Below are positions 44,050 to 53,700 of a DNA stretch of 64,000 bases, piece by piece. The notes beneath the pieces were generated by a model, which ran no database searches, had not been told where the DNA came from, and saw nothing but the letters and a program-made list of their open reading frames with translations. The position numbers and the translations under genes were made by a program. Position 1 is the first letter of the stretch. Every line of letters begins with the position of its first letter. Origin of the DNA: Parabacteroides goldsteinii (GTDB lineage: Bacteria > Bacteroidota > Bacteroidia > Bacteroidales > Tannerellaceae); NCBI RefSeq assembly GCF_015550595.1, contig NZ_JADNBB010000015.1, positions 62,001 through 126,000 on the forward strand. The letters are read 5' to 3'.

Positions 44050-45752
44050 AAGTCGCTTTTCTTAATCAGACGTTTGTCCGGTGTTAGTATATACCATACA
44101 CTGTCTTCTCTGAATTCCGGCGAAGCAAAGCTTTGTTCCTTGTTATTGCCGGCGTAGCGTATGCCTGCAATGTCGAGGAATGAATGGAACAGATTGGATG
44201 TGCTTACTTTTTTTTCTTTATGATTCTCTATTGCTTCCGCTTTCTCCGGGCGAACGGTCCGGTAGGCGGTGGAAGTCCATATGAATAACGGAATATGCAA
44301 CTCGTAAATAGACGGTTCCGTATTGCCGTGTACTGCCAGGTTGCGTTCGTCGTCGTAAAGGTTTTCAGCATGGTCGGACAGGTAGACAACGGCACTGACG
44401 GCCTTTTGGTCGTCCACCTTCCGGATGATCTCGTTCAATACATAGTCGGTGTAACAGATACTGTTGTCGTAGCTGTTGACCAGTACTTCCTTGTTTGAAG
44501 GGCTGACTACATCGTACCCTGTATTCTCGTGCAGTGAAGGAGTGAAACGGCAAAAAGATTCCGGATACCGGGCATTATAACGGAAATGGCTACCTAATGT
44601 ATGGATGACGATCAGTTGCCTTTGCTTGTCCAGGCTCAACACTGAGTCGAGGTGGGGCAATAGTTTCCCGTCGTAATTATCGGCAGAGTCGAAATCGGTG
44701 GTGGAGAAGAACGTATAGTCCATATCGGCCGTAATACGTTTCACAAAACGGTCGCTCGATGACTGGCTGGCCAGCCATGCCGTGTTGAAACCACATTCTA
44801 TAAAGGCATCGGGCAGTGCTTTTTCTTTGTAAGCTATATCCGGCTTGTCGGGTGTTGCCCGGGTCAGTATTTGCTGGATAGCTATGTTGGTCAGATTGGA
44901 TGTCGTGAGCACCTTACTGTAAGACACCAGATTTTCTTGTTTATCGAGCAACGGGGTAGTAGGGCGGTTGTATCCGTTTAACGCATAGTTGCCGTAGCGG
45001 CTGGATTCTCCGATCACCAGTACGTAGATCTCTTTACCCGGTATCGTATCCTCCGGTTCGGCCTCGAAGGAGAAATCTTTCAGCTGTTCCTGCATTTCCC
45101 CGATTTCACGTTCCATGCCTATTGCTTCGGCAGTAGCAGCGATCAGGTCGCAGGGGTAAACCTTTTTATATTTCATGCTGAAGTTCGAGTTGGCGGCACG
45201 CAGGCGGTAGATCGCCCCGTCGGTATAATCCGACATCTTCCACATCATCAGCCATAAAGCGATATTGAAAAGGGCGAACAGGGTGAATACAAGAATCTTT
45301 CCCTGCCCTGAAAGTATAGGTTTGTTTTCTATCTTAGTAAATAGTATCCAATAATAGAGGATGAGGATCAAAAGGAAGAGGATGACATATCCTTTCAATG
45401 AATAGATAAGTTCAAAGGCTTCCTGATTGTTCGTATTCAGGATGGCCGACATCAATCCGATGGATATCGGCATTTTATTGAGTAAGACATGGCCGATCTC
45501 GATCGGACTGAATAACAGGAATATGCTCGATAACGCGAAATAGGTTTTTGCATTGAACAATAAGGCCGGAACGAACAATATCAGGCAGGAAAAAAACAGA
45601 TAGGCAATTTGCTTCATCGTATCGCCGGCCAAGTCGCTCGATCGGAACGTCACCACAAAGTTTGGCAAAAGAAGCAGGAAAAACAACAGGAGCATCCATC
45701 CGTAATTGTTAGATGGAAATAGTACCCGGATTATTTTTCCTATTTGTTTCAT
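44046..45752 (-). CDS. Phosphoethanolamine transferase, EptA-like
   Basis: 568 residues. Five N-terminal hydrophobic helices (to about 185) are followed by a periplasmic sulfatase/alkaline-phosphatase-fold domain. Motifs: VIGESSRYGNYALNGYNRPT (metal ligand and entry), TTSNLTNIAIQ where the acceptor Thr should lie, HTLGSHFRYNARYP, and VVYLSDHAENLYDD. Such enzymes move phosphoethanolamine from phosphatidylethanolamine onto lipid A or glycans, changing surface charge and resistance to cationic peptides. The window also encodes Psd and PssA, which make that donor. The rsmA gene is 20 bases upstream and mgtE overlaps downstream, so it is the middle gene of a three-gene unit. Confidence 0.85.
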   Translation of the reverse strand: MKQIGKIIRVLFPSNNYGWMLLLFFLLLLPNFVVTFRSSDLAGDTMKQIAYLFFSCLILFVPALLFNAKTYFALSSIFLLFSPIEIGHVLLNKMPISIGLMSAILNTNNQEAFELIYSLKGYVILFLLILILYYWILFTKIENKPILSGQGKILVFTLFALFNIALWLMMWKMSDYTDGAIYRLRAANSNFSMKYKKVYPCDLIAATAEAIGMEREIGEMQEQLKDFSFEAEPEDTIPGKEIYVLVIGESSRYGNYALNGYNRPTTPLLDKQENLVSYSKVLTTSNLTNIAIQQILTRATPDKPDIAYKEKALPDAFIECGFNTAWLASQSSSDRFVKRITADMDYTFFSTTDFDSADNYDGKLLPHLDSVLSLDKQRQLIVIHTLGSHFRYNARYPESFCRFTPSLHENTGYDVVSPSNKEVLVNSYDNSICYTDYVLNEIIRKVDDQKAVSAVVYLSDHAENLYDDERNLAVHGNTEPSIYELHIPLFIWTSTAYRTVRPEKAEAIENHKEKKVSTSNLFHSFLDIAGIRYAGNNKEQSFASPEFREDSVWYILTPDKRLIKKSDL

Positions 45753-45772
45753 GTGTGTTTATTGTGCTGTTT

Positions 45773-46576
45773 TTATTCTTTCTGTATTGTCCCCGTTTGT
45801 TGCAACCACTTGTTGGTGATCAATGTTAATTCAACGAATTGCTCGACTGATAATTGTTCAGGCCGTTTATCAAAAATAGGCAAGGCATAATCCGGACAAT
45901 CTTTTCCCAACAACGGCTTCATCGAATTACGGAGCGTTTTTCGTCGTTGGTTGAAAGAGGTCTTGACGACTGTCTTGAATAATTTCTCATCACAACCGAG
46001 TTCTTTCCGGTCGTTTCTGACCATCCGGATCACGGCACTTTTCACTTTTGGAGGCGGGTCGAATACGGTTTCGCTCACCGTGAAAAGATATTCTACCGTG
46101 TACCAGGCTTGCAGCAATACGCTTAATATACCGTATGTCTTACTGCCGGGGCCGGCTGCGAGGCGTTCGGCAACCTCTTTTTGTATCATGCCCGAGCAAC
46201 AGGGTACATGCTCTTTGAAATCGAGTACCTTGAAGAATATCTGGCTGGATATATTATATGGATAGTTACCGATGACGCAGAACTGACCGGGAAATAGCTT
46301 TGAAAGATCCAACCGTAGAAAATCTTCTGCCAGGATACGTCCTTCGAGTGCAGGGAAGTTCTGTTCGAGGTAATCAACCGATTCCATATCCAGTTCCACA
46401 ACAGTCAGGTCGTGGCCTGCTTTCAGTAGATATTGCGTAAGCACACCCATTCCCGGACCGATCTCCAGAACCGGTAAATCCTTGTAGTCGCTTAACGTAT
46501 CGGCTATACGCCGGGCGATATCTAAATCCTTTAGGAAATGTTGTCCTAAAGCTTTTTTCGGTTTAACTAATCTCAT
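45773..46576 (-). CDS. rsmA: 16S rRNA dimethyladenosine transferase
   Basis: 267 residues from the ATG at 46576 (MRLVKPKKALGQHFLKD, the usual Bacteroidales start); an in-frame start 20 codons upstream is rejected. KsgA/RsmA dimethylates two adenines near the 3' end of 16S rRNA. AdoMet motif LEIGPGMGVLTQYLL, acidic ELDMES, and the catalytic NYPYNISSQI motif are present, with PPPKVKSAVI after it. Leads the rsmA, phosphoethanolamine transferase, mgtE unit. Confidence 0.96.
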   Translation of the reverse strand: MRLVKPKKALGQHFLKDLDIARRIADTLSDYKDLPVLEIGPGMGVLTQYLLKAGHDLTVVELDMESVDYLEQNFPALEGRILAEDFLRLDLSKLFPGQFCVIGNYPYNISSQIFFKVLDFKEHVPCCSGMIQKEVAERLAAGPGSKTYGILSVLLQAWYTVEYLFTVSETVFDPPPKVKSAVIRMVRNDRKELGCDEKLFKTVVKTSFNQRRKTLRNSMKPLLGKDCPDYALPIFDKRPEQLSVEQFVELTLITNKWLQQTGTIQKE

Positions 46577-46617
46577 CCGGTTTTTGATGTAAAGTATTTG
46601 TATTAAAATATAATGCT

Positions 46618-46625
46618 TATCTTTG
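46618..46625 (+). promoter_or_regulatory. -7 element for the flippase-like gene
   Basis: TATCTTTG, 46 bases before the ATG at 46672; a TTTG 17 bases upstream (46597-46600) may be the -33 box. Confidence 0.5.
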
Positions 46626-46633
46626 CGGGTGCA

Positions 46634-46641
46634 CAAAAATA
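46634..46641 (-). promoter_or_regulatory. -7 element for rsmA
   Basis: Reads TATTTTTG on the minus strand, 58 bases before the rsmA ATG, close to the divergent plus-strand box. Confidence 0.4.
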
Positions 46642-46671
46642 CAACAAATAATTTAAAGTATCCTACGTAGA

Positions 46672-47685
46672 ATGAATTTTAAAAGTATACTACAAACGTT
46701 TGTCAAGATATTTCTACCCTTAGCTTTCGGCTGTTTGCTGCTTTGGTTCTTGTATAGTAATATGGATGTTACCGAGATATGGAGAGTGATCCGTGAGGGA
46801 GTGAGATATGATATCATCCTGGTCTCTTTATTGTTCGGTCTGTTTGCCAATGTGGTTCGCGGGCTTCGTTGGGGGTTGCTTATTTCGTCGTTGGGCGAGC
46901 GTTTTAAAATGAGCAATATAATCTATGCCGTCTTAGGAAACTATGCGGTAAACATGGTGCTTCCACGTGTAGGCGAAGTGTGGCGTTGCGGTATTATTAC
47001 CAAATATGATAAGATCCCCTTTACCAAGCTGTTGGGGACTCTCCTGATAGACCGTGTAAGCGATACGATCGTGGTCGGATCGATCACTTTATTGATCTTT
47101 ATCTTTAATTTCGACTTCTTTGTCAGCTTCTTCGCCAGGAATCCGGTGTTGCTGGACGGCTTCCGAACGATGTTCGATTCTATATGGATTTATGTGGGGG
47201 CTGTAATTTTAGTTGGCGGAATTTGGTTTGTTTTCAAATATATGAGTAACTTTACGCTGGTTCAGAAAGCAAAGTCTTTGTTACTGAATGTGTGGGATGG
47301 AATGAAGAGTATATGGTTACTCAAGCAGAAAGGACGTTTCCTATTGCAGACCTTGTTGATTTGGGGTGGTTATTTCTGTTATTTCTATATCACATTCTAT
47401 GCCTTCGACTTTACACGCGACCTGGGGATAACTGTCGGGCTGATAGCCTTTACGATGAGTAGTATCGGTGTGGCTGTTCCTGTGCAGGCCGGTATCGGAG
47501 CGTGGCATTTTATGGTAATCGCTACGCTGGTATGTTTTGGCGTCAATGAAAATGATGCAGCCGCTTTCGCCCTTGTGGTTCACACGGTTCAGACAGCTTG
47601 GACGGTGATATGCGGTCTGTTCGGTATTGTGGCGTTGCCGCTTACCAACAGGGATAACAAGGTGGAGTTGGCAGTTGACAAATAA
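46672..47685 (+). CDS. Lysylphosphatidylglycerol synthase TM region-like protein (UPF0104)
   Basis: 337 residues with about eight hydrophobic helices. Characteristic pieces are the early RGLRWGLLISSLG and FKMSNIIYAVLGNYAVNMVLPRVGEVWR, and VPVQAGIGAWHFMVIATLV near the end. This family shares the flippase part of MprF and is thought to move lipids or lipid-linked molecules; the aminoacyltransferase domain is absent. Partner and substrate unknown. Followed, after a 146-base repeat-laden gap, by pepD. Confidence 0.85.
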   Translation: MNFKSILQTFVKIFLPLAFGCLLLWFLYSNMDVTEIWRVIREGVRYDIILVSLLFGLFANVVRGLRWGLLISSLGERFKMSNIIYAVLGNYAVNMVLPRVGEVWRCGIITKYDKIPFTKLLGTLLIDRVSDTIVVGSITLLIFIFNFDFFVSFFARNPVLLDGFRTMFDSIWIYVGAVILVGGIWFVFKYMSNFTLVQKAKSLLLNVWDGMKSIWLLKQKGRFLLQTLLIWGGYFCYFYITFYAFDFTRDLGITVGLIAFTMSSIGVAVPVQAGIGAWHFMVIATLVCFGVNENDAAAFALVVHTVQTAWTVICGLFGIVALPLTNRDNKVELAVDK

Positions 47686-47819
47686 TAGTTGACAGTTAAA
47701 AAAACTCCGTGCGGTAATCCTTTAGGGAATAAGTTTGTTACTATATATTATTTATTAATCTGGTTGTCAATGTCTCTCTTGGCATTTATCTGTCAACTGT
47801 CACTTGTCAACTGTCAACT
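47668..47819. repeat. TTGACAGT/ACTGTCAA short-repeat pair
   Basis: Two blocks built of GCAGTTGACA, GTTGACAGTT (47668-47697) and TGTCAACTGTCACTTGTCAA (47791-47819) form an imperfect inverted pair around 93 bases. Similar blocks lie at 50708-50750 and 60590-60612. They are a common Bacteroidales intergenic simple repeat of unknown role. Confidence 0.7.
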
Positions 47820-47830
47820 TAGAAGAAACT

Positions 47831-49285
47831 ATGTCAGCAGAAATCAAGAATCTTTCTCCGCAGCATGTCTGGGGTTATTTCTATGACCTCACACAAATCC
47901 CTCGTCCTACAGGACATATGGAAGCAGTTACCCGTTTTGTAGAAGCTTTTGGTAAAGGATTGGGATTGGAAACCTTGCGGGATGAAGTAGGAAACGTTCT
48001 GATCCGCAAACCTGCAACCTCCGGGATGGAAGGGCATAAAACCGTTATCCTGCAATCGCACCTGGATATGGTTCCCCAGAAAAATTCTTCCGTAAAGCAT
48101 GATTTCCTTACTGATCCGATCGATGCTTACATAGATGGCGACTGGGTGACAGCCCGTGAAACCACGCTAGGTGCCGATAATGGTATCGGCGCTTCCTTTG
48201 CTATGGCTGTACTTTCCGATACAACGATCAAGCATGGTCCGATCGAAGCCCTTTTCACCATAGACGAAGAGGAAGGAATGGACGGTGCTTTCGGATTGAA
48301 GCCCGGTTTCCTGAAAGGTGAAACATTGATCAACTGCGACTCGGAGGAAGAAGGTGAACTGTTCGTCGGTTGTGCCGGCGGGGCAGACCTGAACATCTCC
48401 GTGCAGTTTAAAGAAGATACGTATATTCCTGAAGGTGATGTAGCAGTTAAGCTGATCCTGACAGGCTTGAAAGGCGGTCATTCCGGTGTGGATATTCATC
48501 TGGGACGTGCCAATGCCAATAAATTGATGTTCCGTTTCCTAAAAGAGGCGGTTTGTGATTACGGTGCCCGTTTATCTTCGATCGAAGGTGGTTCGCTTCG
48601 CAATGCGATTCCGCGTGAAGCGTTTGCCGTGGTTACGATTCCCGGTGATAATGTGGAATCATTGTGGGAACTGGTGGCTGACTATCAGGATATGTTCCGT
48701 GAAGAATATAAAGGTATTGAGAATAACATCAGTTTCGTAGCCGATATGACCGATCTGCCTGCGACATTGATACCGGAAGAGATACAGGACGATCTGATTA
48801 ATGCAATAGAAGGTTGTCAGAATGGCGTGATCAGTATGTTGTCTGATTTTCCGGGAACAGTAGAATCATCGTCTAATCTGGCAATAGTGAGATCGTCCAA
48901 TGAACTGATCGAGATAAAGATATTGGTACGTAGTTCTTCCGAGAGCCGTAAGGCTTCCGTATGTTCCAGCCTGGAAAGTGTATTCTCTCTGGCAGGAGCG
49001 AAAGTAGAATATGGCGGTGCTTATGGCGGTTGGCAGCCGAATATCGATTCGCCGCTTTTAAAGATTGCATCACAGACTTATGAAGAGTTGTTCGGTAGAA
49101 AACCGTCGGTAAAAGTGATGCATGCCGGTTTGGAATGTGGTATCATCCAGGAGTCTTATCCTGCTATGGATATGATCTCTATCGGTCCGGATCTGGAACA
49201 TCCCCATTCTCCGGACGAACGGGTAAACATTCCGTCTGTACAGAAGGTCTGGGATTTTATCGTTGCTACGCTGGAAAGAATTTAG
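47831..49285 (+). CDS. pepD: Aminoacyl-histidine dipeptidase, M20 family
   Basis: 484 residues from the ATG at 47831; a TTG nine codons upstream lies in the repeat and is rejected. M20/PepD motifs: LQSHLDMVPQK (metal His, catalytic Asp), TTLGADNGIGA, TIDEEEGMDGAFG (Glu base and ligands), GLKGGHSGVDIH and HAGLECGIIQE near the C-terminus. A cytosolic zinc dipeptidase splitting His-containing and other dipeptides. Ends at a strong terminator. Confidence 0.93.
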   Translation: MSAEIKNLSPQHVWGYFYDLTQIPRPTGHMEAVTRFVEAFGKGLGLETLRDEVGNVLIRKPATSGMEGHKTVILQSHLDMVPQKNSSVKHDFLTDPIDAYIDGDWVTARETTLGADNGIGASFAMAVLSDTTIKHGPIEALFTIDEEEGMDGAFGLKPGFLKGETLINCDSEEEGELFVGCAGGADLNISVQFKEDTYIPEGDVAVKLILTGLKGGHSGVDIHLGRANANKLMFRFLKEAVCDYGARLSSIEGGSLRNAIPREAFAVVTIPGDNVESLWELVADYQDMFREEYKGIENNISFVADMTDLPATLIPEEIQDDLINAIEGCQNGVISMLSDFPGTVESSSNLAIVRSSNELIEIKILVRSSSESRKASVCSSLESVFSLAGAKVEYGGAYGGWQPNIDSPLLKIASQTYEELFGRKPSVKVMHAGLECGIIQESYPAMDMISIGPDLEHPHSPDERVNIPSVQKVWDFIVATLERI

Positions 49286-49323
49286 AACCGAGAAGTATCC
49301 GACCGGATTAACTTTGTCATATG

Positions 49324-49364
49324 AAAGGCCGTATATCCATAAACAGTGTATACGGCCTTTTTTG
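49324..49364 (+). terminator. Terminator after pepD
   Basis: AAAGGCCGTATA (49324-49335) and its perfect complement (49349-49360), followed by a T run. Confidence 0.9.
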
Positions 49365-49406
49365 TATTAAAATGAATGAGAAATCCTGTCTGAAAGAAAA
49401 AAATTG

Positions 49407-49414
49407 TACTTTTG
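49407..49414 (+). promoter_or_regulatory. -7 element for rex
   Basis: TACTTTTG, 27 bases before the rex ATG. It includes the TTG codon at 49412, which therefore cannot be the real start. Confidence 0.5.
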
Positions 49415-49441
49415 TGTGCTGCATTAATAAGTAGAAAGATA

Positions 49442-50092
49442 ATGGCCAACGATGAAATGAAACAAGCCTGGAAAATACCGGAGCCTACCCTCCGGAGACT
49501 GCCCTGGTATCTTGCCTTCCTGAAGCTCTTGAAAGGTAAGGGAGAGACGTTTGTATCATCTACCCAGATCGCAAAAGAGATTAATGTAGACCCCAGTCAG
49601 GTGGCAAAAGATCTCTCTTTTGTAAATATCTCCGGAAAGACCAGGGTTGGTTATGAGATTTGTACCCTTGTGGATGTATTGGAAGACTTTTTAGGTTTTA
49701 CTGCACAGCATAAGGCTTTTTTATTTGGTGTAGGTAGTTTGGGAGCTGCCCTGCTGCAAGATTCGGGATTGAACCAGTATGGACTCGAGATTGTAGCCGG
49801 TTTCGATGTGCGTCGGGAACTGGCAGGTTCCGTGATCAATGGAATCCCGGTTTTTCACCTGGATGATTTTCCAGCCAAACAAAAAGAATACGGTGCAACG
49901 ATCGGTGTGATCACGGTTCCGGTAGATAAGGCACAGGAAGTTACCGAGCAGATCATTGCCGGAGGGATCAAAGCCCTGTGGAACTTTACCCCGTTCCGTA
50001 TCCGTGTGCCGGAACATATTGTCGTACAGAATACTTCCATGTATGCCCATCTGGCTGTCATGTTTAATCGTTTGAACTCAATAAATCACTGA
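49442..50092 (+). CDS. rex: Redox-sensing repressor Rex
   Basis: 216 residues from the ATG at 49442. Winged-helix DNA-binding part (PEPTLRRLPWYLAFLKLL, VSSTQIAKEINVDPSQVAKD) and a Rossmann NADH-binding part (LFGVGSLGAALLQ, AGFDVRREL). Rex binds operators at high NAD+ and lets go as NADH rises, switching on fermentation and respiration genes. Its targets might include pta-ackA in this window, but no matching operator was found by eye. The following FAH gene starts 1 base after its stop. Confidence 0.94.
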   Translation: MANDEMKQAWKIPEPTLRRLPWYLAFLKLLKGKGETFVSSTQIAKEINVDPSQVAKDLSFVNISGKTRVGYEICTLVDVLEDFLGFTAQHKAFLFGVGSLGAALLQDSGLNQYGLEIVAGFDVRRELAGSVINGIPVFHLDDFPAKQKEYGATIGVITVPVDKAQEVTEQIIAGGIKALWNFTPFRIRVPEHIVVQNTSMYAHLAVMFNRLNSINH

Positions 50093-50093
50093 A

Positions 50094-50708
50094 ATGAAGA
50101 TCATAGCAGTAGGAATGAATTATGCAGAACACAATAAAGAGCTGCATCATTCGTTAGAATTATCGGAACCTACTATCTTTATGAAGTCCGATTCTTCCCT
50201 GTTGAAAGACGGGAAGCCGTTCTTTATTCCCGATTTTTCGTCGGAGATACATTACGAAACCGAGATTGTTGTAAAGATAGACCGGCTGGGTAAGAATATC
50301 GCCGAACGTTTTGCACATCGTTATTATAATGAAGTTACAGTCGGTATCGATTTTACCGCCCGTGACCTGCAAAGAGAATTGCGTGCGAAAGGATTACCCT
50401 GGGAGATCAGTAAAGCATTTGATAATTCGGCTGTGATCGGGACGTTTGTACCATTGGATAAACTAGGGGATGTGAACCGTATCCCGTTTCATCTGGATAT
50501 AAACGGACAGAAGGCACAGGAGGGAAATACTTCGGATATGCTTTTCCCGGTAGACAAGGTTATCGCTTATGTTAGTCGCTTTTTTACCCTCAAGATAGGA
50601 GATCTGATATTTACAGGAACTCCGGCAGGAGTGGGACCTGTGAAGATCGATGACCATTTGCAGGGATATATCGGCGAACGGAAGTTGCTTGATTTTTACG
50701 TAAAATAG
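50094..50708 (+). CDS. Fumarylacetoacetate hydrolase family protein
   Basis: 204 residues, the short form of the FAH family (acylpyruvase/oxaloacetate tautomerase type). Motifs: GMNYAEHNKEL, IHYETEIVVKI with the metal-binding Glu pair, GIDFTARDLQRELRAKGLPW and FTGTPAGVGPVK. It most likely acts on an acylpyruvate or oxaloacetate; this cannot be settled here. Tight coupling to rex (1 base) suggests expression together. Confidence 0.88.
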   Translation: MKIIAVGMNYAEHNKELHHSLELSEPTIFMKSDSSLLKDGKPFFIPDFSSEIHYETEIVVKIDRLGKNIAERFAHRYYNEVTVGIDFTARDLQRELRAKGLPWEISKAFDNSAVIGTFVPLDKLGDVNRIPFHLDINGQKAQEGNTSDMLFPVDKVIAYVSRFFTLKIGDLIFTGTPAGVGPVKIDDHLQGYIGERKLLDFYVK

Positions 50709-50750
50709 TTGGCAGTTGACAAGTGACGGTCAATTATCAACTGTCAACTG
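50708..50750. repeat. TTGACAGT-type short repeat
   Basis: GTTGGCAGTTGACAAGTGAC followed by TATCAACTGTCAACTG makes an inverted repeat just before porU; same family as the block at 47668-47819. Confidence 0.65.
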
Positions 50751-50761
50751 AAAAAAAGATT

Positions 50762-53700
50762 ATGTTACGAATACTATATACATTAATAATAAGTATCTGT
50801 TTTCTTTCTTCTGTCCGGGCCGATGGAAGTATTTATGCTGCCAAGTCCGTTTTGTCATCCGGTAAATGGGTGAAAGTACAGGTGGAAGAAGACGGAATCT
50901 ATAAACTCTCCTATGCCGATTTACGTTCGATGGGATTTTCCGATCCGGCAAAAGTTTCCGTACATGGATATGGTGGCTGGATACTGGATGAAGATTTTTC
51001 TAATCCTTATATCGATGATGTTCCGGCGGTAGCCACCTGGCGTGGCGATGATTATCTGCTGTTTTACGGACGTGGCGTGGTGAAATGGAGTTATGATACC
51101 GTTAACCAGTGTTTTGTTCATGTCAATAATCCTTACTCTCAGTATGGGTATTATTTTCTGACGGATGCTACCGCTACAAAAGAAATGGAGTCTGTCGCTT
51201 CGGCTGCGGGTGCTTCTTTGAAGGTGACGACTTTTGATGATTACCGGTTGCATGAAAAAGATTTGGTTTCTGTTAATAACTCCGGACGTGAGTTGTTCGG
51301 AGAAGCAATGGATATGACCCTGTCGAGGGATTTTTCATTTAACAACATAACAGGAATCACCAACGACGATGGTAAAGTTACCCTCCGCTTTATCGCAAAG
51401 CCTATTAGCGGTACGGGAAATGTGACCCTGAGTGTGAATGGCAGTGAATTGATTTCAAGGACAATCAGTTACAGCTCTTCCAGCGATGAATATACCAAAG
51501 CGAACCTGGCGTATGAAGTGGCCGACTGGAAAGGTGATAAAAGTGCGAATGTCAAAGTCAATGTGAGATACGGGCAATATGGCCACAAAAACGTCTACCT
51601 CGATTATATCCGTTTGCAGATGAAACGGGAGTTGCAACCCTATGGCGCCTGTACGTTTTTCCGTAGTCTGGCTTCCGTCGGGAATCCTTCCCGTTTTGTT
51701 ATTCAGAATGCCAATGCGAATACATTGGTTTTTGATGTAACGGATGCCGTGAATCCGAAGCGGATGGAGACAGAACTGAGTGGAAGCGAATTATCTTTCT
51801 CTATTCCGGGAGGAACGTTGAGGGAGTTTGCCTTGGTGCAACGGAATCAGTCACTCCCCACTCCTAAAGTTGTAGGCGATGTAACGAATCAGGACCTGCA
51901 CGCTTTACCACAAACGGATATGATCATTATTGCACAGCCGGGATTAACGAGTCAGGCAGAACGTTTGGCGGAAGCTCACCGCGACCGTGACGGACTGACG
52001 GTTCAGGTAGTTACCCCGGAAGTAATCTACAACGAATTCTCCAGCGGGACACCGGATGCTACAGCCTATCGTCGTTTCATGAAGATGTTTTACGATCGGC
52101 AAACTTCCGAAAGCGATGCTCCCAAATATCTTCTTCTTTTTGGTGACGGTGCGTTCGATAACCGTTTCTTAACCTCTAGCTGGCAGAATGTAACGACAAG
52201 TAATATGCTGTTGACTTACCAGACGGATGAATCGCTGGATGATAAATCGTATGTGATAGACGATTACTTCGGTTTTCTTGACGATAGTAACAATGGAAAA
52301 GGTCTGATAGCTTCGAAGATCGATATCGGTATCGGCCGTTTTCCTGTCCGGACTGTGACCGAGGCGGCCAATATGGTCAACAAGGTGATCAATTATATGG
52401 ATAATAATGAGACCGGATCATGGAAAAATAATGTCTGCTTTGTCGCTGACGACGGTAATAATGCCGATAGTTATATGATACAACATGCCGAACAGGCTGA
52501 CCAACTGGGCGAGTATATAAACACCAGTCATCCGGAGTTCATGGTGAATAAGATTTATTTCGATTCTTATAAAAAGGATATTTCGGGAGGTTTGAGTACT
52601 TATCCGGCAGTGAAGACAGATATACAGAAATTGCTTAAGAGCGGTCAGTTGTTGATCAATTATACAGGGCATGGTAATACTGTTTCCTGGAGTGATGAAC
52701 AAGTACTGACGGAAAGCGATATTACCAAATCGACTTATCCCCGTTTGCCGATCTGGATTACTGCGACTTGCGATTTCTGTCGTTTCGATGCTCCGGTAAC
52801 TTCTGCCGGTGAGCAGGTTTTCCTGAATAAGGTGAGTGGCGGTATCGGTTTGTTCACTACTACCCGCGTGGCCTATTCCAGTCCGAACTTCTCAATTAAT
52901 GATAACCTGATCCGTAATTTGTTTGAGAAAAAGAACGGACGCCGGTTGACCTTGGGAGAAGTGATGAAAGCGACCAAACGCGCATTGGGTTCCACTCGCT
53001 ATAAATTGGGATTTGCTTTGATCGGTGACCCCGCTATGAAGTTGTGTTATCCGGAATACCGCATGAATGTGACGGCGATAAACGGGGAGCCTGTGACCAA
53101 CGAACCTGTTACTTTTAAGGCATTGCAAAAAATAACTGTCGAAGGAGAGGTGCTGAACCCGGATGGGAATGTGGCAACCGATTTCTCCGGCCTGTTGAAC
53201 CCGACCGTTCTGGATAGCCGTGTCTCTTATGAAACATTGGACAATAACAATACAGGTAAGACTTTCAAATATACGGATTACTCGAACATACTTTTCATAG
53301 GTAACGACTCCGTTCGTTTGGGAAAGTTTAGTTTCACATTTACCGTACCCAAAGATATCTCTTATTCGAATGAATTCGGCAAGATGAACCTCTATGCATC
53401 GGATGAGACGAGTCAAATAGAAGCCCAGGGGGCCTATTTGAATTATCGTGTCGGGGGAACGGACGATAATGCGGATAACGATAAGGATGGTCCGGAAGTA
53501 CGCGCACTCTATCTGAACGACTCGACTTTTGTGAGTGGCGGACAGGTCAATACTACCCCGTTCTTTGTAGCCCGTCTTTGGGACAAGAGTGGTGTTAATA
53601 TAACAGGTAGCAGTATCGGACATGACATGATGTTGATCATCGATGGTAATCCGGCCTTAAGTTATAATCTGAACAGTTACTATGAACTGGTAGCGGGGAG

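Noticed and set aside
47689-47886. Short ORF between the flippase-like gene and pepD
   Set aside because: It is made up mainly of the TTGACAGT-type repeat and runs into pepD in another frame.
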